DNA of 64,000 bases, taken from the NCBI GenBank assembly GCA_963669315.1, contig OY770021.1, positions 2,542,001 through 2,606,000 of the forward strand, given 5' to 3'. Position 1 is the stretch's first letter, and each line of letters begins with the position of its first letter. The translations under genes and the position numbers were made by a program. Below the pieces are notes generated by a model that was given only the letters and a program-made list of their open reading frames with translations, was not told the origin of the DNA and did no database searches. This document shows, in pieces, positions 41,301 through 49,633 of this stretch. This DNA comes from SZUA-547 sp963669315. Its GTDB lineage: Bacteria > Pseudomonadota > Alphaproteobacteria > Rhodobacterales > Rhodobacteraceae.

Positions 41301-41352
41301 CGGCGACGCCGGGCGCGCGCTGCGATGAGGCCGAGGCCAGGTCGCGGGTCAT
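38344..41352 (-). CDS. Suv3-like DEAD/DExH RNA helicase, 1002 aa
   Basis: Resembles mitochondrial Suv3 and the large alphaproteobacterial helicases. Walker A LGPTNTGKTHYA (about residues 32-43), Walker B LAVDEIQLC, ATDAIGMGLNLDVKHVAFAG, and motif VI QIAGRAGRHM give a complete ATPase core by about residue 300. A Suv3 C-terminal helical part follows. Residues 780-920 are an Ala/Glu/Pro-rich acidic linker and the last 80 residues are Lys/Arg/Gly-rich (RKGGDKPGKRDRKGGHKGG), suited to RNA binding. It overlaps the S4 gene downstream. Activity on RNA is inferred from the family. Confidence 0.9.
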   Translation of the reverse strand: MTRDLASASSQRAPGVADGAIAAGGSSVTAVLGPTNTGKTHYAVERMLAHKTGVIGFPLRLLAREIYDRIVDLRGPREVALITGEEKIVPKDARYYCCTVESMPLDMGPDFLAVDEIQLCADPERGHVFTDRLLRARGRHETLFLGAETMRGRIQALIPQARFLTRPRLSTLSYAGSKKISRLPGRSAVVAFSADSVYAIAELIRRQKGGAAVVMGALSPRTRNAQVALYQNGDVDHLVATDAIGMGLNLDVKHVAFAGLSKFDGRRMRPLEPQEIGQIAGRAGRHMNDGTFGVTAEARAPDPDLIDAIENHAYRPVRLLQWRNHSLSFGTVPALIASLEAAPPAPGLTRAREADDLRTLRALWSDSEIKDRATGGAAVRLLWDVCQIPDFRKTLTSDHAALSRRIYEFLLSESAVIPPDWMATQVGRLDRADGDIDTLSKRLAYIRTWTYVSNRGRWLDDPEEWRGRTREVEDKLSDALHDRLTQRFVDRRTGVLMRRLKQKESLVAEVSDTGEVTIEGVAVGRLDGFRFSVEGAGSAEGRKLENASLQALQSEFSRRADRFYNSPDTEIDMTEQGGLMWGDAAVGRLEASDDPLSPRVIPFVEDDAEQGVREKVERRLGHWINRRIAALFEPLIAMRDDEAVNGLARGVAFRIVERLGVLPRAEAAADIKTLDQDARGLLRKHGVRFGQHTIFMPALLKPAPTRFRIVLWGLAEKLDEIPAPPPPGLVTVPEVPGAPEGYYERAGYRLAGSRAIRIDMLERLADIIRPMDTRGGFEATADMLSITGCTLEQFAELMQGLSYKAVRGERPKAPQSAKEGDAEVTAEAEAKTVNAPTEGDTKVDVPADAVAPDTPEAPAENSAAPATSEDAPAEPEEAVSDQTDSPPAELAEAPDASTADEAKTDEPAEPEIEVFYTFSYAPRARRPRHDARGPRKEGRADGKGDGKSQRRRKGGDKPGKRDRKGGHKGGKSREFSAAPPRREKKIDPDNPFAVLQQLKDKK

Positions 41353-41427
41353 GTGGGGGTGCTCTCTATCGTCGCAAAATGGAAACGGCCGCGCTTTTAC
41401 GACACTACGGCGTGGATGTCCCGTGTT

Positions 41428-42084
41428 TCAGATCTCGAATCCTTCGACCTCGGCGGTCAGGCGCCGAATAGTCTGGTCCGCGTCGGTCAGATGCGGGTTG
41501 AGAGTGACGGCGGCGCGGAACGCTTTCAGCGCTTTTTCATCCGAGCCGATTTGCTCCAGAATCAACCCGAGCCCCCACAGCGCGCCGAAATGCCTGGGCT
41601 CTCTCGCCAGAACCTGGGCGATGTCGGCGACCGACTCGCCCAGCCGATCCTCAAGATAATAGGCGGTGGCGCGCATGTTCCACGCCTCTGCGAATTCAGG
41701 CGCCAACTCGATCAACCGGGTGAAATGCTCGATCGCGGCTTCGGCGTCGCCCTCTGAAAGGGAAGAACGGCCGCGCTCCAGAATCAGATCAAGCGTCGGT
41801 GAGCCATGTGACGACAGAATCGCCGAGATTTCCCGCTGGATAGGCCCCGCCGCATGTTCATCGGCATCGGGCAGCTTCTGATAAAGCTCATCCAGGCGCT
41901 GCGCGATTTCAGCGCGGTCTTGCGGCGTGCGTTCCAGAGACGGCGGCGAATCCAGGGCGCCAGCCTGCGCCGTGGCGATAAGAAAACCCGCAGTCAGAGC
42001 AGTCGCCGCCGCCCCGCGGAGCGCCAGAAATCGGCCAATCTTCGCCGCACCCGGTATGCTCGGCGTAAAACCCATCATTGCCAT
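41428..42084 (-). CDS. TPR-repeat exported protein
   Basis: A 218-aa protein with an N-terminal hydrophobic leader (ALRGAAATALTAGFLIATAQAGA) that is probably a signal peptide. About three TPR units follow, for example RSSLSEGDAEAAIEHFTRLIELAP, EAWNMRATAYYLEDRLGE and FGALWGLGLILEQIGSDEKALKAF. TPR proteins of this kind act as scaffolds; its partner is unknown. The start at 42084 is chosen as first of several ATGs. Transcribed in the same direction as the helicase but 75 bp upstream. Confidence 0.8.
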   Translation of the reverse strand: MAMMGFTPSIPGAAKIGRFLALRGAAATALTAGFLIATAQAGALDSPPSLERTPQDRAEIAQRLDELYQKLPDADEHAAGPIQREISAILSSHGSPTLDLILERGRSSLSEGDAEAAIEHFTRLIELAPEFAEAWNMRATAYYLEDRLGESVADIAQVLAREPRHFGALWGLGLILEQIGSDEKALKAFRAAVTLNPHLTDADQTIRRLTAEVEGFEI

Positions 42085-42160
42085 CTAGGACGTAGCGCCT
42101 TAGTTCGGCAAGGAAAGATCAACGCCCGGACCGGATCGGGTAATTGGGGATTCGCGAAAA

Positions 42161-42451
42161 ATGAGCGAGACTTTGGAGGCGGCGGCGAACAAACTGCGCG
42201 AGCGTCTGGGCGGAGAAGGTTTTGACGTAGCAGTGAAATTCGAGATCGATGGAGAGGGCGCGATCCTTCTGGGGCCGGACGGCGTCTCAGTCGGGGACGG
42301 CGACGCTGATGTCACGATTTCGGGAACGCTGGACGCGTTTCAGGACATGTTCGACGGCGATCTGGCACCGACGGCGGCCTTTATGACCGGCAAGATCAAA
42401 ATCGATGGCGATATGGGCGCCGCGATGAAGCTCGCACAAATCTTTGCCTGA
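42161..42451 (+). CDS. SCP2 sterol-binding domain protein
   Basis: A 96-aa soluble protein that is a single SCP2 domain. Parts that show it are VAVKFEIDGEGAILLGPDGV, DADVTISGTLDAFQDMFDG, and DLAPTAAFMTGKIKIDGDMGAAMKLAQIF. In bacteria, stand-alone SCP2 proteins bind lipids or act in lipid carrier systems; the ligand is unknown. It is followed by an alpha/beta hydrolase gene 22 nt later and may share its transcript; this fits a lipid-linked pair. Confidence 0.9.
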   Translation: MSETLEAAANKLRERLGGEGFDVAVKFEIDGEGAILLGPDGVSVGDGDADVTISGTLDAFQDMFDGDLAPTAAFMTGKIKIDGDMGAAMKLAQIFA

Positions 42452-42473
42452 TCCGCGCGACATATTGCACAGC

Positions 42474-43466
42474 ATGGGCATCGGCTCATCTGGCTACAAT
42501 CCACCGATTCCGGCGGTCGCCAAGCTGGTGGGCGAACCGCCGGAGGGCGGTGCCGTAAAGCTGGTACAAGCGTCCGACGACGTAAAATTGCGCGTGGCGG
42601 TCTGGCCGGCGCCCGATGGCGGCGGCGCGCCGCGCGGCACGATCCTGCTGCTGCATGGCCGGACAGAATACATCGAGAAGTACTATCCAGTGATCGTGGA
42701 GTTGCGCGATCGAGGATTCGCCGTCGCGACCATGGACTGGCGCGGGCAGGGCCTGTCTGAGCGGCCAATCGGCCATCCGTTGAAGGGCCATGTGGACGAT
42801 TTCGCGGAATATCAGCGCGATCTTGACGCGCTGCTGGCGGAGCCGGCGGTGCAGTCCTTGCCGGAGCCAATGGTCGTGATGTCCCATTCGATGGGCGGCG
42901 CCGTGATGACCCGGCGTCTGCAGAAAGAAGCCGACAGGTTTGTCGGCGCGATCTTTTCTGCGCCGATGCTCGGCCTGTTGCCGACCCCTGGCGTCGACAA
43001 GGTGACCCAGGTCGCCGCCAAGGTCGTCTCGACGGTTGGGCTGCGCACCGAATATGCCCCCGGCCAGCCGATCGACCCCTATACCGACGTGATCTTCATG
43101 AGCAACGTCTTGACCTCGGATTACGACGAGTACTCTCGCCAGCGAGAACTGATCAAGGAAGAGCCCGGACTGGCCATCGCCGGGGTCACATGGGGCTGGT
43201 TGCGGGCGACGCTGAATGAGTTGGGCAAGCTGGAATTGTCTGAGGGGCACAAACTGCGCTCGCTTTACTGGATAGGATCGGAGGAATCGGTGGTCTCGGC
43301 CCCCGCCATCGGCGCGCGGGTCGCGGCCAGCCGCAATGCGCGTTTCGCGCTGATCACGGGCGCCAAGCATGAGCCATTGTTCGAGCGGCCGGAAATCCGG
43401 GCGCGGGTCTGGCGCGAGGTGGATTCTTTCCTGAGCGGACTTGGGCTGCTGCCAAAGCGGAGTTGA
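42474..43466 (+). CDS. Alpha/beta hydrolase, lysophospholipase-like
   Basis: A 330-aa member of the alpha/beta hydrolase fold (serine aminopeptidase S33 / monoglyceride lipase type). Markers are the oxyanion turn LLLHGRTEYIEKYYPVI, ATMDWRGQGLSER and the nucleophile elbow VMSHSMGGAV (G-x-S-x-G style, Ser in HSMGG). The catalytic His is likely in the late segment ITGAKHEPLFERPEIR. The start is uncertain: ATG 42474 is preferred, though an in-frame TTG at 42444 would overlap the SCP2 gene. It is convergent with hisN, 6 bp away. Confidence 0.88.
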   Translation: MGIGSSGYNPPIPAVAKLVGEPPEGGAVKLVQASDDVKLRVAVWPAPDGGGAPRGTILLLHGRTEYIEKYYPVIVELRDRGFAVATMDWRGQGLSERPIGHPLKGHVDDFAEYQRDLDALLAEPAVQSLPEPMVVMSHSMGGAVMTRRLQKEADRFVGAIFSAPMLGLLPTPGVDKVTQVAAKVVSTVGLRTEYAPGQPIDPYTDVIFMSNVLTSDYDEYSRQRELIKEEPGLAIAGVTWGWLRATLNELGKLELSEGHKLRSLYWIGSEESVVSAPAIGARVAASRNARFALITGAKHEPLFERPEIRARVWREVDSFLSGLGLLPKRS

Positions 43467-43472
43467 CCGGGG

Positions 43473-44348
43473 TCAGCCCTCGGCCAACGCTTTGATCGCC
43501 GCCTGATGAAGCGCCGGATCGCCGGCGGCCAGCACCAGGCCGCCATTCTGACAGTCGCCGCCGCTCCAATCGGTGATAACGCCCCCTGCGGCGGTGATCA
43601 CCGGCATCAGCGCCTGCACATCATAGGGCTGCAAGCCCGCTTCGATCACCAGGTCGATATGACCTGCGGCCAACAGCGCGTAGGCGTAGCAATCCAGCCC
43701 ATAGCGGGTCAGCTTCACTTGGGCCTCGACGCGCTTAAATGCGGCATGTTCCGCATCAGATCCAACTTCGGGGAAGGTGGTGAACAGCACGGCGTCCTCG
43801 ATCCGGTCGCAGGCGCGGGTCGCGAGGCGGCGTTTGTCCCGCCCGCGATGGTAGTAGGCGCCAGAGAGCGGATCGTCGAAAAGATCGCCGATGAAACGTT
43901 CTCCGATATGCGGCTGGTCGATGACGCCTATGACCGGCCCGTCACCGTCATTGGCGGCGATCAGAACACCCCAGGTCGGCGCGCCGGACATGTAGGATCT
44001 TGTGCCGTCGATCGGGTCGATCATCCAGGTCAGGCCGCTGTCGCCATCGCTGTCGGCGTGCTCTTCGCCCCGGATCGCGTCATTTGGGCGACGCTTGGCC
44101 AGAACCGCGCGGATGACCGCCTCCGTCTCCCGATCACCCTGCGTCACCGGGTCATAACCTGCGGCTCCGCCCTTATCGTCGGCTGACAGGTCCGCGCGCC
44201 TGAAATGGCGGAGCGCGGCCGCGCGGGCGGCGTCGGCGGCCGCGTTGGCGGCCGCCAGAAGATCGGATCGGATGTCAGAGTGGGGGCGTCTCTGCGCGCC
44301 TTGTCCGGCGCGTTGATCGGATGGCGGGTGTTCGGCGGGCTGCGGCAT
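43473..44348 (-). CDS. Inositol monophosphatase family, histidinol-phosphatase-like
   Basis: A magnesium-dependent phosphatase of 291 aa. The family motifs are EEHADSDGD in the first metal region, DPIDGTRSYMSGAPTWGVLI for the metal site, and GLDCYAYALLAAGHIDLV plus ITDWSGGD near the end. Within the family the sequence resembles HisN-type histidinol-phosphatases common in alphaproteobacteria, but assignment to histidine synthesis is an inference. It lies downstream of the XRE regulator (70 bp). Confidence 0.85.
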   Translation of the reverse strand: MPQPAEHPPSDQRAGQGAQRRPHSDIRSDLLAAANAAADAARAAALRHFRRADLSADDKGGAAGYDPVTQGDRETEAVIRAVLAKRRPNDAIRGEEHADSDGDSGLTWMIDPIDGTRSYMSGAPTWGVLIAANDGDGPVIGVIDQPHIGERFIGDLFDDPLSGAYYHRGRDKRRLATRACDRIEDAVLFTTFPEVGSDAEHAAFKRVEAQVKLTRYGLDCYAYALLAAGHIDLVIEAGLQPYDVQALMPVITAAGGVITDWSGGDCQNGGLVLAAGDPALHQAAIKALAEG

Positions 44349-44418
44349 CAGATTCTTTCAGACGACTATTATCGTCCAACTATCCGCGGCCGCATGACCC
44401 CGTCAACCCGCCCGGATG

Positions 44419-44784
44419 TCACGCGGCGTCGCTGAGGACTCGAGCGAGATCGAACAATCTGCGGCGTTGCTCCGCCGGAATGGCGTAATAGGATCGGACA
44501 AGCTCAAGCGCCTCTTTGTCAGCCAGAAGGTCACCCTGGGTTTTCGCGGAGGGTGCGTCAGACTCCTCTTCGAGCCCCTCAAAGAAGAAGGAGATCTGCA
44601 CATCCATAGCGTGTGCGATATCCCAAAGGCGGCTTGCCGAAATCCGGTTCATGCCGGTCTCGTATTTCTGGATTTGCTGGAATTTGATCCCAACTTTGTC
44701 GCCGAGCTGCTGTTGGGTCATTCCAACCATCCAGCGTCTATGGCGAACGCGTTTTCCGACATGCACGTCGACCGGGTGTTTCAT
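44419..44784 (-). CDS. XRE-family helix-turn-helix regulator
   Basis: A 121-aa DNA-binding protein. Residues 10-65 hold a Cro/C1 HTH: VGKRVRHRRWMVGMTQQQLGDKVGIKFQQIQKYETGMNRIS. The C-terminal half (FFEGLEEESDAPSAK and VRSYYAIPAEQRRRLFDLARVLS) resembles small alphaproteobacterial regulators. ATG 44784 has AGGAGGG 8 nt upstream. The AT-rich 170 bp upstream (44818-44990) probably holds its promoter. Target genes unknown. Confidence 0.9.
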   Translation of the reverse strand: MKHPVDVHVGKRVRHRRWMVGMTQQQLGDKVGIKFQQIQKYETGMNRISASRLWDIAHAMDVQISFFFEGLEEESDAPSAKTQGDLLADKEALELVRSYYAIPAEQRRRLFDLARVLSDAA

Positions 44785-45013
44785 GTGGGGCCCTCCTGAC
44801 AGTCCGTTTTCCCTCACAGGTTGTTAAAGCAAATATAGGGCCAACTTTTCCGCTGGCGGCAGTTTTGAACTCAAATTTGCGTTAACTCATAGTCTTTGTT
44901 CAGAAAAAACACGCTTAAAGAGATAAATAAGCGCGCAACAATTGCTAAGGTGGTGAAATATGTGTGGCATTTGGCCTAATCTTTGCAATTCGCAAAGCAT
45001 TTTGCACCGATCG

Positions 45014-46837
45014 TCACGATACCGTCGCAATTCGAGCGTTGCGTTTGCGCTCATGCGGAACCAGCCAGCGCTTACGCAAGCGAATGTCGTCGGGCGTCAC
45101 CTCAACCAGCTCGTCATCGCCGATATAAGCGATCGCCTCCTCCAGCCCGAACCGCGTCGGAGTCGTCAGCGTCACGGCGTCATCCTTGCCCGAAGCGCGG
45201 ATATTGGTCAGCTTTTTGCCTTTCAACGGATTGACGTCCAAATCCGACCCCCGGCTATGCTCGCCGATGATCATCCCTTGGTAGACGGCCTCGCCGGCGC
45301 CGATGAACAGACGTCCGCGTTCCTCCAGATTCCAGAGCGCATAGGCGACGCTCTTTCCCTGCTCCATCGAGATCAATGCGCCATGACGGCGGGCCGGGAT
45401 CGCGCCCTTGTGCGGCGCCCAATCGTGGAACACGCGGTTCATCACGCCGCTGCCGCGCGTGTCGGTCAGGAACTCGCCATGATAGCCGATCAGCCCGCGG
45501 CTTGGGACGTGGGCGACGATGCGGGTCTTGCCGCCGCCTGAGGGGCGCATCTCGGACAGCTCGCCTTTGCGTTGGGCGAGTTTCTCCACAACTACGCCGG
45601 AATAGGCCTCATCCACATCGACGGTGACTTCCTCGATCGGTTCCAGCTTCTGGCCGCCCTCCTCGCGGTAGAGGACGCGCGGGCGAGAGATTGACAGCTC
45701 GAATCCTTCGCGGCGCATGGTTTCGATCAGGACGCCCATTTGCAGCTCGCCGCGGCCGGAGACGTCGAACGCCTCGCCGCCGCGCGTGTCTTTCACCCGG
45801 ATCGCCACGTTGCCCTCCGCCTCTCGCATCAGGCGCTGGCGGATCACGCGGCTTTGCACCTTGTCGCCGGAGCGTCCGGCATAGGGGCTGTCATTGATGC
45901 CGAAGGTGACGGAGATCGTCGGCGGGTCGATGGGCTGCGAGTCGATGGGCTCGGATACGGAGGTCGCGCAGATTGTGTCCGCCACGGTGGGCTTGGTCAT
46001 GCCGGCGAGCGCGACGATATCGCCCGCCTCGGCGATCTCGATCGGCGTGCGCTGAAGGCCGCGGAACGCCAGAATCTTGGTGACGCGGAATTTTTCGATC
46101 TCGTCGCCGTCGCGGGACAAGGCCTTGACCGTATCACCTGGCTTGACCGATCCGGATTCGACCCGCCCGGTCAGAATGCGACCCAAAAACGGGTCAGCCT
46201 CTAGCGTGGTGGCGAGCATCCTGAAGAGCTGATCGGTGTGGGCGACCTGCTTCGGCGCCGGCACATGCGTGTGGATCAGCTCAAACAGCGGCGCGAGGCT
46301 CTCGCGCGGCTGGTCAAGCTCCTCACAGGCCCATCCGCTGCGGCCCGAGGCGTAGAGCACCGGGAAGTCCAGCTGCTCTTCATCCGCATCCAGGCCGGCG
46401 AACAGGTCGAACACCTCGTCGAGCGCGCGATCCGGCTCTGCATCCGGCTTGTCGGCCTTGTTCAGCACCACAATGGGCCGAAGGCCAAGCGCCAGCGCCT
46501 TCGAGGTTACAAACTTGGTCTGCGGCATCGGGCCTTCGGCGGCGTCCACCAGCAGCACAACGCCATCGACCATCGACAGGATGCGCTCCACCTCTCCGCC
46601 GAAATCGGCGTGGCCGGGCGTGTCGACGATGTTGATCCGCGACCCCTTCCACTCAACGGAGGTGCATTTTGCGAGGATGGTGATGCCGCGCTCGCGCTCC
46701 AGATCGTTCGAGTCCATGGCCCGCTCGGCGATCGCCTGATGGGCGCGCACCTCGCCGGACTGGCGCAGCAACTCGTCCACCAGAGTGGTCTTGCCATGAT
46801 CGACATGGGCGATGATCGCGATGTTTCGCAGGTCCAT
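45014..46837 (-). CDS. typA: Ribosome-binding GTPase TypA/BipA
   Basis: A translational GTPase of 607 aa acting in 50S assembly and in growth under stress and cold. G1 AHVDHGKTTL, G3 DTPGHADFGGEV, G4 NKADKPDAEP are present, then domain II, an EF-G domain V-like region (FELSISRPRVLYRE) and the BipA C-terminus with PTRFGLEEAIAYIGDDELVEVTP. The length is normal. It is a single gene. Confidence 0.98.
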   Translation of the reverse strand: MDLRNIAIIAHVDHGKTTLVDELLRQSGEVRAHQAIAERAMDSNDLERERGITILAKCTSVEWKGSRINIVDTPGHADFGGEVERILSMVDGVVLLVDAAEGPMPQTKFVTSKALALGLRPIVVLNKADKPDAEPDRALDEVFDLFAGLDADEEQLDFPVLYASGRSGWACEELDQPRESLAPLFELIHTHVPAPKQVAHTDQLFRMLATTLEADPFLGRILTGRVESGSVKPGDTVKALSRDGDEIEKFRVTKILAFRGLQRTPIEIAEAGDIVALAGMTKPTVADTICATSVSEPIDSQPIDPPTISVTFGINDSPYAGRSGDKVQSRVIRQRLMREAEGNVAIRVKDTRGGEAFDVSGRGELQMGVLIETMRREGFELSISRPRVLYREEGGQKLEPIEEVTVDVDEAYSGVVVEKLAQRKGELSEMRPSGGGKTRIVAHVPSRGLIGYHGEFLTDTRGSGVMNRVFHDWAPHKGAIPARRHGALISMEQGKSVAYALWNLEERGRLFIGAGEAVYQGMIIGEHSRGSDLDVNPLKGKKLTNIRASGKDDAVTLTTPTRFGLEEAIAYIGDDELVEVTPDDIRLRKRWLVPHERKRNARIATVS

Positions 46838-47052
46838 AGGGCCGCTCCGATTGAGGATTTGCGCGGCTCATGCCCGAAATGCTGCGCCGCGGCAAGGGCG
46901 GGCGGGGCGATGGCGCCCCTCTGTCACTCAAGGGACGCAGCCGCCCAGGCCAGCATGCGCAACATGGTTCGATTCCTCTTGCTTCGTTTCGAGATAGCGC
47001 GGCTTGCCTCGCGGCGATACGGTTCGATGCAATATATTCAAAGGAGGCGCCG

Positions 47053-48054
47053 ATGCGCGCGATGCGGGTCCACGAAAAGGGCGGCCAGTTGCAAGCCGAT
47101 GATCTGGAGGCGCCAGAGGCCGGGCCGGGCGAGCTGCGCATCAGGGTTTTGGCGGCCGGGCTGAATTTCGCCGATACGTTGATGATGCAGGGCCGGTATC
47201 AGGCGACGCCGCCCTTTCCTTTCGCGCCGGGGATCGAGGTGTGCGGCGTGGTTCAGGGCGCAGGCGGCGCAGCGTTGGGCGCGGGCGCAATGGGCATGGC
47301 GCTGAGCGGCGGTGGCGATATCGCGCCGGGAACCCGCGTGCTGGCGGTTTGCGGCTCTGGTGGTTTCGCGGAGGAGGTCGTCGTTCCCGCCGCCGCCTGC
47401 CTGCCCGCGCCCGACGGCGTTTCGGATGAAGAGATCGCCGGGCTCGCGGTGGTCTATGGCACGGCGCATATGGCGCTGGATTACCGGGCCGGCCTGAAGG
47501 CGGGCGAGCGGTTGCTGGTGACCGGCGCCGCCGGGGGCGCGGGGCTGGCGGCGGTCGAGGTCGGCGCGCTGATGGGGGCGGAGGTCGTCGCCGTCGCGCG
47601 GGGCGAGGCGAAGCTGGCGCTGGCGAAGGAGAAGGGCGCGGCGCATCTGATCGACGGCGAGGACCCGGATCTGGTCGCCAAACTGAAAGCGCTGGGCGGG
47701 CTGGACGTCGTTTATGACACCGTGGGTGGCGAGATGTTCAAGGCGGGGCTGCGCGCCGCGAATTTCGAGGCGCGGCTGCTGCCGATCGGGTTCGCAGGTG
47801 GCGATGTCCCCCAGATCCCGGCTAACATCATGCTGGTGAAGAACGTTTCGGCGATTGGCTTCTGGTGGGGTGATTATTTGGAGAAGAAGCCGGCGCCAAT
47901 GATCGACAGCCTGCGCACGTTGCTGGAGTGGCGCGCGGCGGGTAGGTTCAAGGTCGAAGTGTCGGACATCCTCGCCTTCGACCGCGCCAATGACGCTTTG
48001 GCGCTGCTGAAGTCGCGAAAAGCGATGGGGAAAGTCGTGCTCAGGGTGGGGTGA
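47053..48054 (+). CDS. NADPH:quinone oxidoreductase family protein
   Basis: A zinc-independent medium-chain reductase, 333 aa. The start at 47053 has a perfect AAGGAGG. The GroES-like domain shows PEAGPGELRIRVLAAGLNFADTLMM and PFAPGIEVCGVVQGAG; the Rossmann motif is VTGAAGGAGLAAVEVGALMGAEV; then GGLDVVYDTVGGEMF. It reduces quinones or enals using NADPH in relatives. Its TGA is overlapped by the ATG of a low-GC gene (TGATG), a coupling that recalls lepA. Confidence 0.92.
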   Translation: MRAMRVHEKGGQLQADDLEAPEAGPGELRIRVLAAGLNFADTLMMQGRYQATPPFPFAPGIEVCGVVQGAGGAALGAGAMGMALSGGGDIAPGTRVLAVCGSGGFAEEVVVPAAACLPAPDGVSDEEIAGLAVVYGTAHMALDYRAGLKAGERLLVTGAAGGAGLAAVEVGALMGAEVVAVARGEAKLALAKEKGAAHLIDGEDPDLVAKLKALGGLDVVYDTVGGEMFKAGLRAANFEARLLPIGFAGGDVPQIPANIMLVKNVSAIGFWWGDYLEKKPAPMIDSLRTLLEWRAAGRFKVEVSDILAFDRANDALALLKSRKAMGKVVLRVG

Positions 48055-48488
48055 TGCAAGATTTCCGAAGCTATCCTCCGGCGAGAAAGCTTCGACTTAT
48101 CGCCGGGCTAGAATATGACGAGCAAGGGTTAGAACGGTCTCGTGATTTTCAATCGGCTGGAAAACTGGCCGAACAGGGTGACTTAGCTCTCTTGAGACGT
48201 ATCTGTCTGGAGATCATTGAGGCGATCAGCGAACTAAACCTATCTGATGCTCGTGATCCGGAGGCGGTCGAAGACCCCATTTTCGAAAAGATGATGGTCG
48301 AAATTGCGACGTACCGTCTCGACTATGCAATAGCGCTGATTTTGCTGGACTTCTTCGAGATCGAGGATAGGTGCGCTCGCGGTGATGCGCAGATTGTGAA
48401 AGCTGCGGCCGTGAACATAATTACCGCGTGGAGAAACTTATTGGCGGGCGACATGCGCGACGTATCAGAGGGTCTGAGTCCATTGTAG
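48054..48488 (+). CDS. Low-GC hypothetical coupled to the reductase gene
   Basis: A 144-aa soluble helical protein starting at ATG 48054, which overlaps the reductase stop by one base (a GTG one codon earlier is also in frame). Landmarks are RKLRLIAGLEYDEQGLERSRD, IISELNLSD-type segment IEAISELNLSDARDPE, and EIATYRLDYAIALILLDFFEIEDRC. I recognise no family. GC is lower than in its neighbours, which suggests later acquisition. A second copy of the palindromic repeat follows 35 bp downstream, as it follows the HEPN gene. Confidence 0.6.
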   Translation: MQDFRSYPPARKLRLIAGLEYDEQGLERSRDFQSAGKLAEQGDLALLRRICLEIIEAISELNLSDARDPEAVEDPIFEKMMVEIATYRLDYAIALILLDFFEIEDRCARGDAQIVKAAAVNIITAWRNLLAGDMRDVSEGLSPL

Positions 48489-48523
48489 GTATTGATCGAC
48501 TGTATCAAGGGCGTCAGCCCCAG

Positions 48524-48602
48524 TCGCGCCCGACCCGCCTCATGGGCAGGCGCGAGTGCGCCCACCTTCGGGCCGGGCGCTTTGGACCGGATTGGGTCTG
48601 GG
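48524..48602. repeat. Dispersed palindromic repeat, copy 2
   Basis: A 79-nt GC-rich element aligned with copy 1 (19306-19383): it begins TCGCGCCCGACCCGCC and shares TCGGGCCGGGCGC. It lies between the converging low-GC gene and the LysR gene. Same placement as copy 1, at the 3' side of a low-GC gene inserted right behind a core gene. Confidence 0.7.
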
Positions 48603-48612
48603 CGTCTGTTCT

Positions 48613-49491
48613 CTACGCCGCATCCACCGCTTTGATCTGCCCGCCGCGCCAGGCGCTGCGCACATTGTCGGCCAGCGCCTTGATCAGATCTGCGTTCGGC
48701 CCTTGGGCCGAATACATGCAGATTTTCATGCTGGGCAGGTCCGGCAGCGCGCCGCCATGACGCAGCGTCTCCACATGAGGGCTGACGGTGCTTTCCAAAG
48801 AGACGTGCACCACCAGATCGGCTGAGACGCTGGCGTCGATCGTGCGGGTCGAGTCCGATTCGACGGCCAGATCCCACGGGATACCGGCCTTCTCCAGCGC
48901 CTCGATGGTGGGCGCGCGAAACAGGCAGCCATTCTCGAATGCGATGCGGAGCGGCCGCGACCGCCACGCCGCGCCGCCATGCGCGCCGACCCAGACCATT
49001 TGGGCGTCTTCCAGAACCTCTCCGCCGGGGCTGACTTCTTTTTCAGTGGTCAGAATCAGGTCCACCTCGCCTCGGTCGAACTGCTCTTTCAGCCGCTTGG
49101 TGTAGGACGAGACCAGTTGCACTTTCACGCGCGGGTACTCGCGGTCGAAGGCGTGCAGCACGCCGGGAATATGCGGATAGACGATGTCGTGGGGCACGCC
49201 GATGGAGACCTCGCCCTCAAAATCCGATCCGGTCAGCCGGTCCCACACCTCGTCATTGAGGGTCAGGATGCGGCGCGCATAGGCGGCCAGTTGCTCTCCC
49301 GCCGCGGTCGGTGACACGCCACGGCCGGAGCGGTCCAGAAGCTGCGTATCCAGCGCCTCCTCCAGCCGTTTGAGCTGCATCGACACCGCCGATTGGGTCA
49401 GGTTGAGTTGCCCGGCGGCTCGGGTGACGCCGCCCGTTTCGGCCACGGTCAGGAAGCTGCGCAGGGCGGTCAGGTCGAGGTTGCGGGGCAT
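48613..49491 (-). CDS. LysR-type transcriptional regulator
   Basis: A 292-aa LTTR. The start MPRNLDLTAL (49491) is preferred over a more upstream frame. The winged HTH at 5-65 reads LRSFLTVAETGGVTRAAGQLNLTQSAVSMQLKRLEEAL. The substrate-binding domain follows from about 90 (VSIGVPHDIVYPHIPGVLHAFDREYP). It is divergent from the DUF1127 gene across about 140 bp containing a perfect palindrome, a likely self-operator. Effector unknown. Confidence 0.92.
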   Translation of the reverse strand: MPRNLDLTALRSFLTVAETGGVTRAAGQLNLTQSAVSMQLKRLEEALDTQLLDRSGRGVSPTAAGEQLAAYARRILTLNDEVWDRLTGSDFEGEVSIGVPHDIVYPHIPGVLHAFDREYPRVKVQLVSSYTKRLKEQFDRGEVDLILTTEKEVSPGGEVLEDAQMVWVGAHGGAAWRSRPLRIAFENGCLFRAPTIEALEKAGIPWDLAVESDSTRTIDASVSADLVVHVSLESTVSPHVETLRHGGALPDLPSMKICMYSAQGPNADLIKALADNVRSAWRGGQIKAVDAA

Positions 49492-49523
49492 GGTGGGCCT
49501 CCCTCCGCGATGTTTCACGATTT

Positions 49524-49535
49524 GTGATGTATCAC
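49524..49535. promoter_or_regulatory. Palindrome, probable LysR operator
   Basis: GTGAT-GT-ATCAC, a perfect 5-bp inverted repeat 33 bp upstream of the LysR start and about 100 bp before the DUF1127 start. LysR regulators usually bind T-N11-A boxes in such divergent gaps; this one is shorter, so the assignment is tentative. Confidence 0.45.
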
Positions 49536-49633
49536 TTCATAAACATTCGTTTCACTTATACATCGGGCTTCCCTAGATATCAAACACGCTGATGAAGCAG
49601 GCAAGCGAATCAAGTTTCTTAATGGAGGACGCA

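Noticed and set aside
44960..45013. A terminator behind typA
   Set aside because: There is a small inverted repeat (CTTTGC/GCAAAG) but no T-run follows on the minus strand.
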